The notes under the pieces are model-generated. The model was not told the DNA's origin, searched no databases, and was given only the letters and a program-made list of their open reading frames with translations. Both the position numbers and the translations under genes were made by a program. Of a stretch of 64,000 bases of DNA, positions 1-8,816 are shown piece after piece. This DNA is from Mesorhizobium sp. Root157. GTDB taxonomy: Bacteria; Pseudomonadota; Alphaproteobacteria; Rhizobiales; Rhizobiaceae. The stretch lies in assembly GCF_001427385.1 (NCBI RefSeq), contig NZ_LMGJ01000006.1, forward strand, positions 1 to 64,000, in the 5' to 3' direction. Within the stretch, counting starts at the first letter, position 1. Each line of letters starts with the position of its first letter.

Positions 1-77
1 AAAGGCCAATCCCTTGACCAAACCCTGATCAGAAAACCATACTCAGAGGTGGCTCACTTCTCGGTGGAAAAACCGGC

Positions 78-3056
78 TCAGTTCCGCGTGGAAACCAACA
101 TACGTCGGACCTGTTGGCGCAAACTGCGCAGATAGGCGTCCATGTGCGCAAAGGCAGGCTGGCTCGTAGCGGCATCGGCATAGATCGCGCCGATGGCGAT
201 AGCGGCGTTCTGCAACGCAGTGTGGTTGGCGTCGGGCACGATAGCCTCGATGATGCGCAGGATCGAGAAGGCGTTCTCGTCCATACCAAGTTCGGCATGT
301 GCGCCCTGTTCGGCGTGAATGTCGCCGGTCAGGCCCTCGAATGCGCTCAATCCATCGGCGGCGGCAAGCTGGCCTTCCTCGAAACGACGTATGATTTCCA
401 ATACCCGTTCGGAGAAGCGGCCATACTGAGCCGGGTTCTTATCCACCAGTTCGCGGGTGACGCGGCGAAGCTCGGCGGACTTGCGCACGAACGCCTCCTG
501 CAATTCGTCCTCGGTCTTTTCCTCGGTGTCGAAATCGTCGGCGAAGTTCGGATCGGTTATGTTGCGCAGCCGGATCGTGGTGGAAAGGCCGGTAACATGG
601 ACATGCTGCTCCAGCATTTCCCTGATCTTGGCCGAATAGCTCCGGTGATCGAGACTTTCGTCCTTGGAGATCGCCTGTGTCGCCAGCCGCAGGAAGGCAG
701 CGGCCCATTTCACCTCGGCGGTAAACTCAAGGATAGCGGGATCAGGTGACAGGTCGCCATAAACCCCGATGAAGGTGCGGGTCAGACGCTGGAGATCGAA
801 CCAGTCGTCTTCCCTGCCATCCGCCGCGATCTTGGCTGCTGCATAGGCCGCAGCCTTCTCGTCCATGCCCTCCAGCCCCATGGCGCGCTTCTGGGCACGG
901 TAGCGGGCATGAGCTTCCTTGAGGTCGTTGCGCAAGATGGCGATGTCGCGCATGGCGTTCTCGACATCCTCGGAACGATAGGATTGCAGCGCCTCGTCGA
1001 GATGGCTTGTGACGCCGATGTAATCGACGATCCTGCCATTGGGCTTTTCGATCTCGCCGCCATCCGGCAACCTGATCGTGCAGGTGCGATTGGTCCGGGC
1101 AATCGCCTGAAGCAGGTTGTGCTCCTTCAACGGCTTGTCGAGGTACATGACATGCTCGATGGGTGCATCGAACCCGGTGAGCAACTTGTCACAGACGATC
1201 AGGAAGCTCGGCTCCTGCCCCGTGGCCTTGAACCGCTTCTTCACGTCCTTCTCGGCGGCATCATCGAGATAGTGCGCCTCCAATTCGACCCTTAGCGCGG
1301 CAATCTCCGGCTTCTCGCTGGGTTTGTTATCTTCCTGCGATTTGGAATAGACGCAGGCGATCATCGCGTCGGCTTTCACGTCTGCCGTCTCAGCGTCCAT
1401 CCCGCCGCGTTGCAGGTCGGCGGCGATGACGGCGGAAAGCGCTGCGCGGTAGAGGATTACCGCTTCACGATCTACGGCAACAATCTGGGCCTTGAAGCCG
1501 TCCGGCTGGCAGACGGTCTTGAAGTGTTCCCAGATATCCAGAGCGATCAGGCGGATACGTTCAGGGTGCTTGGCGATGGTCGCCACCGTCAGCCCCTTAT
1601 GCTTCAATTCCTCGCGCTTCTCGTCGGGCAGGTCCACAAACCAGCGGTCGAACAGAATGTCGATTTCGGCCTCGTTGATCGCCCAATCGGTTTTCCGCCC
1701 TTCGTAGAGGATTGGTACAGTCGCGCCGTCACGCACGGCGTCGTCGATGCCGTATTTGTCGAGATAGCCTTCGCCCGCGATGCTGAACCGGGCATAGGTG
1801 TCCTTGTCGGTGGATTTGATCGGCGTGCCGGTGAAGCCGTAAAAATGCGCGTCCGGCAGGGTCGCCTGCAAGAAAGCACCCAAGTCCTTTTCCTGCGTCC
1901 GGTGGCACTCGTCCACCAGCACGATCCAGTTAGCCGAGTTCGGGATCGGCTCCTTCGACCCAGCGAACTTGAAGATGGTGGAGAGCAGGATTTGGCCGTT
2001 GCCGCCCCGGTTTACCGCCTCACGCAGCGCGACCACCGATCCGCACTGCGCCGGGTTAGGCAGGCCGCAGGCGACAAAGGTTTTGCTGATCTGGTCGTCG
2101 AGGTCGATCCGGTCTGTCAGCACGAGGATGTTTGGGTTGGCCAGCGTCTGCGCGTCAAGCGTGAGGTGGGTTTTGAGCTTGAGGGCGAGGAACACCATCG
2201 TCAGGCTCTTGCCCGACCCCTGCGTGTGCCAGATCAGCCCCTTGCGATGTCGCCCCTCGGCGGCGCGGTCCACTGCCTTGTTGACGGCGCGGAACTGCTG
2301 ATAGCGGCAAACCTTTTTGATCTTGCGACCAGTTTCCGGGTCAGTCTCGAACACGATGAAATGGGCCAAGAGGTCGAGCAGGCGCGACGGCTCACACAGG
2401 CACCACAAATCCTTTGTGAGATCGTCGGCGAACTCGTCACGGTGGCGGGGCCATGCGTCGGGCCAAGGGGCATAGAACTGCGATGGCGCACCGGTCGCGC
2501 CATAGAGGGTCGCCATGCCATCGGTGACGAGGTTGAAGGCGTTGGAATAGAATAGCCGGGGAATGTCCCGCTCGTACTGCTTGATCTGCTCGACGGCTTC
2601 TTCGGCTTTGGCCGTGGTCTTGAGCGGCGATTTTGCCTCGATCACCACCAGCGGGATGCCGTTCACGAACAGAACAATGTCAGGAATGCGTGGGCGCTGG
2701 GCTGCAATACGCATCTGACGAACGACATGGAAGCGGTTACGGCCCGGTTGCTTGAAGTCGATCAGCGTGACGGGGCTATCCCGGTTCTGGCCAGTCAATC
2801 GGCGAGAATAACCGCCGCGCAGCTTGCGCTGCCATTCCTCGTTGTCGGACAGGGTGGCAAGGTCGTTGTAGATCGCGTCGGCATCGTCGGGGCCAATACC
2901 GTTCAAATCGCGTAACGCCTCGATCAGCACCGGTTTGAGGATGACGCGGTTTTCTTCCACCCTCATCGCTAAGGCTGCGGCGGGAGGCAGGGCCTGCCAA
3001 CCCATTGCCGTCAACGCGTCGAGCGCAGCTTTCTCAGCGAGGCGGTATTCGCTCAT
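78..3056 (-). CDS. hsdR: Type I restriction endonuclease, R (HsdR) subunit
   Basis: Motor and nuclease subunit of a type I restriction-modification enzyme; it translocates DNA using ATP and cleaves unmodified DNA together with HsdM and HsdS. The 992-residue length is normal. The N-terminal PD-(D/E)XK nuclease core is visible as IPDIVLF (Asp126) followed by VIEAK (Glu140-Ala-Lys142). The SF2 motor follows with Walker A HTQGSGKS (277-284), a DECH box (382-385), TGTP (409-412) and a late QAIARTNR motif VI. The start codon overlaps the hsdS stop by four bases (ATGA), so translation is probably coupled. It is the last gene of the hsdM-hsdS-hsdR operon, and all catalytic motifs looked for are intact. 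Confidence 0.96.
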   Translation of the reverse strand: MSEYRLAEKAALDALTAMGWQALPPAAALAMRVEENRVILKPVLIEALRDLNGIGPDDADAIYNDLATLSDNEEWQRKLRGGYSRRLTGQNRDSPVTLIDFKQPGRNRFHVVRQMRIAAQRPRIPDIVLFVNGIPLVVIEAKSPLKTTAKAEEAVEQIKQYERDIPRLFYSNAFNLVTDGMATLYGATGAPSQFYAPWPDAWPRHRDEFADDLTKDLWCLCEPSRLLDLLAHFIVFETDPETGRKIKKVCRYQQFRAVNKAVDRAAEGRHRKGLIWHTQGSGKSLTMVFLALKLKTHLTLDAQTLANPNILVLTDRIDLDDQISKTFVACGLPNPAQCGSVVALREAVNRGGNGQILLSTIFKFAGSKEPIPNSANWIVLVDECHRTQEKDLGAFLQATLPDAHFYGFTGTPIKSTDKDTYARFSIAGEGYLDKYGIDDAVRDGATVPILYEGRKTDWAINEAEIDILFDRWFVDLPDEKREELKHKGLTVATIAKHPERIRLIALDIWEHFKTVCQPDGFKAQIVAVDREAVILYRAALSAVIAADLQRGGMDAETADVKADAMIACVYSKSQEDNKPSEKPEIAALRVELEAHYLDDAAEKDVKKRFKATGQEPSFLIVCDKLLTGFDAPIEHVMYLDKPLKEHNLLQAIARTNRTCTIRLPDGGEIEKPNGRIVDYIGVTSHLDEALQSYRSEDVENAMRDIAILRNDLKEAHARYRAQKRAMGLEGMDEKAAAYAAAKIAADGREDDWFDLQRLTRTFIGVYGDLSPDPAILEFTAEVKWAAAFLRLATQAISKDESLDHRSYSAKIREMLEQHVHVTGLSTTIRLRNITDPNFADDFDTEEKTEDELQEAFVRKSAELRRVTRELVDKNPAQYGRFSERVLEIIRRFEEGQLAAADGLSAFEGLTGDIHAEQGAHAELGMDENAFSILRIIEAIVPDANHTALQNAAIAIGAIYADAATSQPAFAHMDAYLRSLRQQVRRMLVSTRN

Positions 3057-4807
3057 GCCTTAGCCACCCGCGTTTTTTCACCGACGCCTTGCGGAACCAA
3101 TCCTTTCTGGCGCATCCACGGCAATGCCCTGCTCCAGCGATCCTCGCTGATCTCCTGTTTTTTGGGATGCCACTGAAGAACAGAGGCGACGATCTCATCA
3201 TCGGTAGGCTGTTGCCCGTCTATGAGAAAATCGTTCCAGACAGCATAGAGGGTCGCAACAATCTCGCACTGAGGCGTATCAAGCGGGCGCATGAGGTCTA
3301 TTATCGACTGGATCGCGGGTTTCTGCCCGCCGAAATAGCGGTCAAAATACTCAGCATGGCCCCCAGCCTTCTCCAACGGCGAGTATACGACACGGTTTCC
3401 ATCAGGCTTGGTGGCGTCGAACCATTTCTGCTGTTGAAAAATCCTCTCCACCGACCGCCGGGCCTTCGGGTCATACGGGCCTGCCGCCTTCTTGTAAGCG
3501 TGACGATCAAGGTCGTCTTGCAAGCCGAGATGAAGCTCGCACAGATGCACGATCTTCTCGTGCTTCACAGAGCCGAACCGACTGTCGTTGTGAAGCTGGT
3601 TCACGATTTCTGCCGCGAAAACGGCCCTTTTGAAAGCCGAAGGAACGGGTTTCGTAGTGCCGACGGTTTTCACAGGCACCCGAACGCGGCCGGACAGTAG
3701 ATCGGACACCACGGCGGATTTCAGGGCCTTAACCTGATCCTGTTCGGCTTCAAGCGCGGCGATCTGGGCATTGAATGACAGCAACAACTCCTCAACCCTT
3801 CGGACTTCGGCGGGAGTTGGCAACGGCACCAAAAGATCACGCAAGGTGCCGGAACTGATGGCGCTCATAATACCACCTTGCGCCGATCCCTGAAGTTGCT
3901 CCAATACGCGCGGCGAATAGTTGATTTGCCACCCCAGCAACGCTGGCGAGTAGCGGTCTTGGTCTATCGTGAGCGTCCAGACGTGCTTTGACGAAATGGC
4001 GATGCCGACCTCGGGCGGCACAACGCAACAGCGTCCGACAGTGCCCATAATCGTTACCATCACGTCGCCAGGGTAGACGGTGTATCGTTCGAGCTCCCGA
4101 TACTTTTGGTCAGAAACGAACCGCCGATAAACAGGCACGAACCGTTCCGCGTGCACGTTGTCGATGCCCAAGAACGGGATGCCAGCCGGTTGCAGCTCAG
4201 ACTTCAACAGTGCGCTACCGAAGGGGCCGCTCCGCATCGGGTAGCGTGTATTCGCCAGCAAAGTTTCCAGGCGAACCTCGTTGAACCCTTCCGACAGGAC
4301 AGCTTCCATGGTTCCCTGCTTAGTAGCTTTCACTCCATCCAGCAGATCGCCTATCGCGGAAATTGCCTCCTCGACCGACCGAAGCACGTCGGCAATACGC
4401 CGTTGCTCGTCGAGAGGCGGAAGGAGGATCGCATGCCGGTACGCCTTGTCGCGATTGAGCCCGGGCACCCCGGTCGCTTCGTTCAACTCGTTCAGGCGAG
4501 CATGTTGCAAGGTCGCAGCAAGCCAATCCCAATCGAGTTGCTGAAGAGGCTTCACAAAATAGGTTGTGTCGATGGGCCAGAAGGGTTCGTTTGATGCGGT
4601 GACCGATCCGGCCGTGCCCTTTCTTCCTACTATAAGGCCCCCCGAGGGCACCAAAGCCTCGTCATGCCAACCGACAACGCCATTGGACCCATACACCGGC
4701 ACTGATCCGTTGCGGCGAGTACTTTCAGGTAGCGAGCGCCCGTATTCAAGTGCGATCACATCTCCCAGTTTCGCATCCTGCCATCCGTCCGGCAGCTTAC
4801 TCGACAT
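3053..4807 (-). CDS. hsdS: Type I restriction enzyme specificity (HsdS) subunit with extra C-terminal domain
   Basis: Determines the bipartite DNA target of the type I enzyme. The start MSSKLPDGWQ is chosen because it overlaps the hsdM stop by 11 bases and because the family begins with this LPxGW pattern; a longer frame exists upstream but lies inside hsdM. Two target-recognition domains (about residues 1-130 and 190-330) are each followed by a helical conserved region (DEQRRIADVL and later EVRRVEELLL). Normal HsdS proteins are about 400 residues. This one has 584, because a further domain of about 204 residues starts near residue 381, after SGRVRVPVK. It contains KHEKIVHLCELHLG and KKAAGPYD and is mostly helical in appearance. 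Its role is unknown to me. Confidence 0.93.
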   Translation of the reverse strand: MSSKLPDGWQDAKLGDVIALEYGRSLPESTRRNGSVPVYGSNGVVGWHDEALVPSGGLIVGRKGTAGSVTASNEPFWPIDTTYFVKPLQQLDWDWLAATLQHARLNELNEATGVPGLNRDKAYRHAILLPPLDEQRRIADVLRSVEEAISAIGDLLDGVKATKQGTMEAVLSEGFNEVRLETLLANTRYPMRSGPFGSALLKSELQPAGIPFLGIDNVHAERFVPVYRRFVSDQKYRELERYTVYPGDVMVTIMGTVGRCCVVPPEVGIAISSKHVWTLTIDQDRYSPALLGWQINYSPRVLEQLQGSAQGGIMSAISSGTLRDLLVPLPTPAEVRRVEELLLSFNAQIAALEAEQDQVKALKSAVVSDLLSGRVRVPVKTVGTTKPVPSAFKRAVFAAEIVNQLHNDSRFGSVKHEKIVHLCELHLGLQDDLDRHAYKKAAGPYDPKARRSVERIFQQQKWFDATKPDGNRVVYSPLEKAGGHAEYFDRYFGGQKPAIQSIIDLMRPLDTPQCEIVATLYAVWNDFLIDGQQPTDDEIVASVLQWHPKKQEISEDRWSRALPWMRQKGLVPQGVGEKTRVAKA

Positions 4808-6296
4808 AGCCGAGCCTCTTGAGATGCCCAAACAGCGCGGCTTCGGTCTCGTTGCGTTTGGCAATCAGGTCTTGCAGCTTGGCCACTTCCGCCGCGACAT
4901 CAACCGCCTCGGCGTCCGCGCCAGTCTGCACATAGCGGCTGATGTTGAGGTTGTGGCCGTTGGCGACAATCTCCTCGACCGGAACAACTCGGGCCAGCTT
5001 CTCGATGTCGGCGAAACGGTGGACGGCCTCAGCCAGCGTACGGACGTGCCCGTCTGTCAGGAAGTTCTGCGCCTTGCCGGGCTGATAGGTGGCATCGCCG
5101 TTGACGATCAGCACCTTGCCCCTCCGGTCGGCAGGCTTCGTCTTACGGCAGACGAGGATCGCCGCAGGGATGCCCGCTCCATAGAATAGGTTGGGAGCGA
5201 GGCCCACAACCGCCTCGATCACGTCTGCCGTCAGCATGGCCTCCCTGATCCGCCCCTCCGCCCCTCCACGGAACAGAACGCCATGCGGCACGACCACCGC
5301 CAGCATCCCGTCATCTTTCAGGCTGGCAAGCATGTGCTGGACGAATGCTAAGTCGCCATAACTCTTGGGAGGGCAACCATAGGCATCCCGACCGAACGGG
5401 TCGCCATTTAGCCAGACCTCGTATCCCCAGACCTTCTCGGAGAACGGCGGGTTAGCTAGCACCCGGTCATAAGCGCCGATGCCCTCGACGAATTCACGAG
5501 CCTTAGGGTCATATCGTTTCGGCGAAAGAATAGTGTCGCCCTTCGCGACGAAGGCGTCGTCCACATTGTGCAGAAACAGGTTGATCTGCGCGATGCCCCA
5601 CGTGGCGAAATTCTTCTCCTGCCCGTAGAGCGAAAGAGTGCGGGCATCCTCGCCCCGGTCCTTCAAGTATTGGACAGCTTCCAGCAACATGCCGCCTGAG
5701 CCGCAGGTCGGATCGTAGATGGACATGCCTGGGCGCGGATCAACGATCTCAACCATAAGGCGGACGATCTGCCGGGGCGTGTAGAACTCGCCACCCTTCT
5801 TGCCCGCGCCCTCGGCGAACATTGTGATAAGGTAGAGGTAGGCGTCGCCGAGCATGTCGGCGGGAACGTCCGCATTGCGCAGACGATACTTCTCGAAATG
5901 GGCGAGCAGCTTTTCCAGCAGCGCGTCGGAGAAGCGGTCTTGATTGGCAAAATCGACATCGCCGAACACGCCGCGCAGCCGAATGTTGGCATCTTCGATA
6001 GCGTTCAGGGCATTATTCAGCCGCTGGCCGATCTGGGTCGAGTGCTGGCGCAAGGCATCCCAGCGGTGTTCCTTGGGGATGTGGAAGCGATGCTCGTCGG
6101 GGTCGGCGGCTTCCTCTCGGTCGCCGGTCTCGGCTAGAAGCACCTCGAACTCCTCGTCCCAGACGTCGCACAGGCGCTTATAGAACAGCAGGCCGAAGAT
6201 GTACTGCTTGTAGTCGGCGGCATCGACTGTACCGCGAAGGATGTCTGCTGCACCCCAAAGGTGCCGTTCTAGTTCTTGCTGACTAAGTCTGGCCAT
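4797..6296 (-). CDS. hsdM: Type I restriction enzyme methyltransferase (HsdM) subunit
   Basis: N6-adenine DNA methyltransferase subunit that protects host DNA and is needed for restriction. From MARLSQQELE it has 499 residues: an N-terminal helical HsdM domain (about 1-130), FYTP (171-174), the S-adenosylmethionine motif I DPTCGSGG (195-202) and the catalytic NPPF (282-285) expected of a gamma-class adenine methylase. The open frame extends 13 codons upstream, but the internal Met matches the usual family start (RLSQQELERHLW). First gene of the hsdMSR operon; a 261-base divergent spacer separates it from the small gene at 6558, so the operon promoter should lie there. Confidence 0.96.
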   Translation of the reverse strand: MARLSQQELERHLWGAADILRGTVDAADYKQYIFGLLFYKRLCDVWDEEFEVLLAETGDREEAADPDEHRFHIPKEHRWDALRQHSTQIGQRLNNALNAIEDANIRLRGVFGDVDFANQDRFSDALLEKLLAHFEKYRLRNADVPADMLGDAYLYLITMFAEGAGKKGGEFYTPRQIVRLMVEIVDPRPGMSIYDPTCGSGGMLLEAVQYLKDRGEDARTLSLYGQEKNFATWGIAQINLFLHNVDDAFVAKGDTILSPKRYDPKAREFVEGIGAYDRVLANPPFSEKVWGYEVWLNGDPFGRDAYGCPPKSYGDLAFVQHMLASLKDDGMLAVVVPHGVLFRGGAEGRIREAMLTADVIEAVVGLAPNLFYGAGIPAAILVCRKTKPADRRGKVLIVNGDATYQPGKAQNFLTDGHVRTLAEAVHRFADIEKLARVVPVEEIVANGHNLNISRYVQTGADAEAVDVAAEVAKLQDLIAKRNETEAALFGHLKRLGYVE

Positions 6297-6557
6297 GAAG
6301 TCTCGATCTGCGTCCCCGCACCGATGATTGTGCAAGGGGACTCATTAAGGCGGACCAAACGATCCGTCCAGTTACTTACGGCAACCCAGGCGGAGCCGGA
6401 AGCTAGGCATTTTGGCCTGTAGGAGTGAGGTGTTATCGCGAATTGGCAAACGGCCTTGTTTGATGGAGCGTCCCAGCTTATCCCAATCTTAAGCTCGATA
6501 TGACCAGCATGCATTCATTGCTCCCCACGGCGTTGCCACGATTGCTTTCGAGGACCT
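6297..6557. promoter_or_regulatory. Divergent spacer between hsdM and an orphan gene
   Basis: This 261-base spacer separates two divergently transcribed genes and must contain the hsdMSR promoter and the start signals of the 6558 gene. It looks less GC-rich than the flanking genes. An 81-codon minus-strand frame here overlaps the hsdM start and is judged a shadow. No operator or convincing promoter hexamers could be called by eye. Confidence 0.35.
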
Positions 6558-7016
6558 ATGTCAACGGCACTGCGTGATAGACTCGTTGAAACCGCTTTAG
6601 CTTGGCAGGACCACTATGGCGTAGCACCAGCGATCACAACAGCTGTTTCGGAATACGATGCGGCGACCACCCTACTCGGTATGACACAGGACGCCTTCCG
6701 GCAATCACAGTTGCAGGCGACCGCCGTCCAGAGAGGCTTTGACTTCGTCCGTGACGGCGTCCGTTATCAAATCAAAGCCAACAGACCCAGCGGCAGACCA
6801 GGCAGCAGAGTGACGCTGTGCGGAAAAGCCAGAAACTACGATTGGGACTACCTGATCTGGATACTCTATGACCGCGAGTATCGCATTCAGGAAGCTTGGC
6901 AATGGGCGGTTGCAGACTACATCGCCGCATTCGACCACGTTACGCGCATTTCACCCGACCATATGCGTCTCGGTAAGGCTTTGTGGGACGACTGTGCTCG
7001 CCAATCGGAAATTTGA
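6558..7016 (+). CDS. Orphan small protein with PD-(D/E)XK-like core
   Basis: A 152-residue cytoplasmic protein that I do not recognise by name. The centre reads FDFVRDG then RYQIKANRPSG (Asp66 with Gln71-Ile-Lys73) and is followed by a strand-rich stretch with YDWDYLIWILYD; an Asp, a few residues, then (E/Q)xK is the signature of many restriction-type nuclease folds. Function is inferred only from that pattern. A short GAGGA lies three bases before the ATG. The gene is divergent from hsdM and its last 66 bases overlap the 3' end of the minus-strand gene 6951-7430, which encodes another nuclease-like orphan. Possibly an accessory restriction gene. Confidence 0.7.
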   Translation: MSTALRDRLVETALAWQDHYGVAPAITTAVSEYDAATTLLGMTQDAFRQSQLQATAVQRGFDFVRDGVRYQIKANRPSGRPGSRVTLCGKARNYDWDYLIWILYDREYRIQEAWQWAVADYIAAFDHVTRISPDHMRLGKALWDDCARQSEI

Positions 7017-7430
7017 GCGCCATTCCGCGAATAAGTCCGGTACCTGATCGACACGGAAGTATCGCTCGGCAGCCGTTTTGCTCGTCGACTTGTCACGCCG
7101 CGCCAAGCCCTCGGCGACGATCCTCGGAATTAGGTATATAGCACGCTCCGTGAACTCTCCGGCTGGAAGAAGCACAATCGCAAGCCAATCAAACAGATCG
7201 AAGGCATTGTACCCGACATAAGCGGCGCCATGCTTGTAGGTCCGAGATTTAACAGAAATGCGCTGTGCAGGCCGGTCCCATGGCTGTGCAATGACATCGT
7301 ACCCCGGCCAGTTGTCCGGCACTTTCAGTGCGGGCACTCCTGCAAGCGTCAACTCGGCGGCAACGACCATTTCGCAGGCATCACCCATCTGTTTTGAAGT
7401 GTAGAGCTTCCGCGCTGTCGCGACCTGCAT
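6951..7430 (-). CDS. Orphan protein, predicted restriction-endonuclease-like fold
   Basis: A protein of 159 residues. Acidic residues in GDACEMVVAAEL (Glu20, Glu26), then WPGYDVIAQ (Asp45) and RISVKSR (Ser59-Val-Lys61) form the helix-Asp-xxK layout of the PD-(D/E)XK nuclease fold, followed by FDLFDWLAIVLLP, a typical core strand and helix. I infer a nuclease-like or DNA-binding role without a named family. The Met at 7430 is preferred because GGAG lies nine bases upstream; an alternative Met at 7439 has no room for a ribosome site. It follows the EVE-HNH gene by about 26 bases on the same strand, so the two are probably co-transcribed. Its 3' end overlaps the convergent gene 6558-7016. Confidence 0.7.
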   Translation of the reverse strand: MQVATARKLYTSKQMGDACEMVVAAELTLAGVPALKVPDNWPGYDVIAQPWDRPAQRISVKSRTYKHGAAYVGYNAFDLFDWLAIVLLPAGEFTERAIYLIPRIVAEGLARRDKSTSKTAAERYFRVDQVPDLFAEWRSNFRLASTVVPQSLTETHMVG

Positions 7431-7456
7431 CGGACCCATCTCCGTGGACAGAAAGG

Positions 7457-8374
7457 CTAATCTCGATCCCGCAATGTACGAAGACCGCCTTCAAGCACCG
7501 CTGCGTCTACCCCGTGATGCGCTTCACGGTGATGCGAGGGACAGACGCAAGCTACGTTATTGATAGTATCGGCGCCCCCTTGAGAAAGGGGATTGATGTG
7601 GTGCACTTCGACGAAGGGCTTTCCGGCGGTCGATCGGAAGAGCGGCATCTCGCATCCACCAATCTCGCATTTGTGGCCCGCTCTGATTTTGGCATAAGCC
7701 ACGACCGCTGGGTCTCTAGGCCGTCCCGCCACGATGACTTGCTTTGCGTTTGCATCGCGCAATCGACCGGGCTTCGCAATCAGTACCTTGAGATCAGCCA
7801 GAGATTTCTCAGCTAGGACACTGGCGGTTCGTTCTAGTACCTCACGAGCCGTTTCGTCGAACTTCCCCTCATTGTCGACAGGACTGACAGTATCATCGCT
7901 CCCATGGGCACTCTGCTGCACGTCAACATGTTGTCTCCATAGTCGATACAACTCGTCTGCTTCTGGCTTCGTTAGGCTGAAATTCACGCCCATGGCCCCG
8001 GTGAACACGCCTTTGTCGCGAAGAACTAGCGAGTTGAGGATTAGGGCTTGTTGCAACTGACGACCGCGAGGTGCTCTTTCCAGAATACGAAGGAGGGTAT
8101 GCTCATCGTTGACAGCTTTCTCATTGTCATTCTGCCAATAGCCATCGAACTCGCCGGGCTGCAGCGTACGCGGACGTTCCACCACTTCCGCCACGGCGTG
8201 AATTCCGCGAAGGGCGGGTGTATTGCCGCGCCCTTGCCACATGAAAACCCTGTCTCCAATTGCAATTCGATTGTTCAGACGCGTGGTACGCCACCGTAGC
8301 GACTGCTTACCGTCGGCAAGCGCGTCGGCCAGTCGATAGTTTTCTGGAAGGTTCAGGAATACAAAATCACTCAT
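7457..8374 (-). CDS. EVE domain-HNH endonuclease fusion, putative modification-dependent nuclease
   Basis: 305 residues from MSDFVFLNLP, whose ATG has AAGG nine bases upstream; the frame is open 10 codons further. Residues 1-150 look like an EVE (PUA-like) domain: a strand FVFLNLPEN, then GDRVFMWQGRG and LRGIHAVAEVVE. EVE domains are known readers of modified bases. Residues 232-290 form an HNH nuclease: Cys236 and Cys241, VHHINPL (257-263), then NNVACVCPSHHREAHH with the metal-binding Cys/His residues. Such fusions are known or proposed as type IV-like restriction enzymes that cut DNA carrying modified cytosine. First gene of a two-gene minus-strand unit with 6951-7430. The exact modification read cannot be told from the sequence. 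Confidence 0.88.
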   Translation of the reverse strand: MSDFVFLNLPENYRLADALADGKQSLRWRTTRLNNRIAIGDRVFMWQGRGNTPALRGIHAVAEVVERPRTLQPGEFDGYWQNDNEKAVNDEHTLLRILERAPRGRQLQQALILNSLVLRDKGVFTGAMGVNFSLTKPEADELYRLWRQHVDVQQSAHGSDDTVSPVDNEGKFDETAREVLERTASVLAEKSLADLKVLIAKPGRLRDANAKQVIVAGRPRDPAVVAYAKIRAGHKCEIGGCEMPLFRSTAGKPFVEVHHINPLSQGGADTINNVACVCPSHHREAHHGVDAAVLEGGLRTLRDRD

Positions 8375-8557
8375 GCGAACCTTGTCGCACTGGCCGGTTA
8401 GCAAGTAGTTTCTCCCGGAAACGCTACTGTCGCGTTAGCGAGCCAGCGTGACCCATGGTACAAATCCGCATACGGATACCCTCATGGATACCCTATTAAG
8501 ATCCTTGCGTTGTGCTACGAAGCACACCGATCTTCAATTTTATTAGTGTTTTCAATG
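8375..8557. other. Spacer between EVE-HNH gene and tRNA-Leu
   Basis: 183 bases without a gene. It holds the promoter side of the EVE-HNH gene and the sequence immediately 3' of tRNA-Leu. The part at 8,500-8,555 is clearly AT-richer than the rest of the window. No full direct repeat of the tRNA 3' end was seen on the left side within this window. Confidence 0.4.
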
Positions 8558-8643
8558 TGGTGCGGACGACGGGGGTCGAACCCGTACGATCATGGATCGA
8601 GGGATTTTAAGTCCCTTGCGTCTACCAGTTCCGCCACGTCCGC
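8558..8643 (-). tRNA. tRNA-Leu (anticodon UAA)
   Basis: Acceptor arms GCGGACG and CGTCCGC pair perfectly, with discriminator A and an encoded CCA at 8558-8560. The anticodon stem AGGGA/TCCCT encloses the loop CTTAAAA, giving anticodon TAA. The T arm reads ACGGGTTCGACCCCCGT, and the long variable arm (CGATC...GATCG) is as expected of a class II leucine tRNA. Its 3' end faces the accessory block at 1-8,400, the usual geometry for a tRNA used as an integration site. Confidence 0.96.
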
Positions 8644-8816
8644 TCGCCGGCCCTTTTCGATGGTGCGGCGGCAGGCGTCAAGCCCGCATGTTTTCGACAG
8701 GCAGGGGTCGGCACGGCTGTTCGCTTGCACCCGTTGTACCAATCTTTTCATCCGGTCACCGCTGGCTTGCACGAGCCTGGCCATCTAGATTGCGGGTGAA
8801 CCGCATGGAGTCCTTC

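Noticed and set aside
6269-6514. 81-codon minus-strand frame overlapping the hsdM start
   Set aside because: Overlaps the hsdM 5' end, no recognised motif, irregular composition.
8590-8784. Minus-strand frame reading through the tRNA-Leu gene
   Set aside because: Its protein ends in the well-known artefact VAELVDARDLKS, produced by translating a tRNA.
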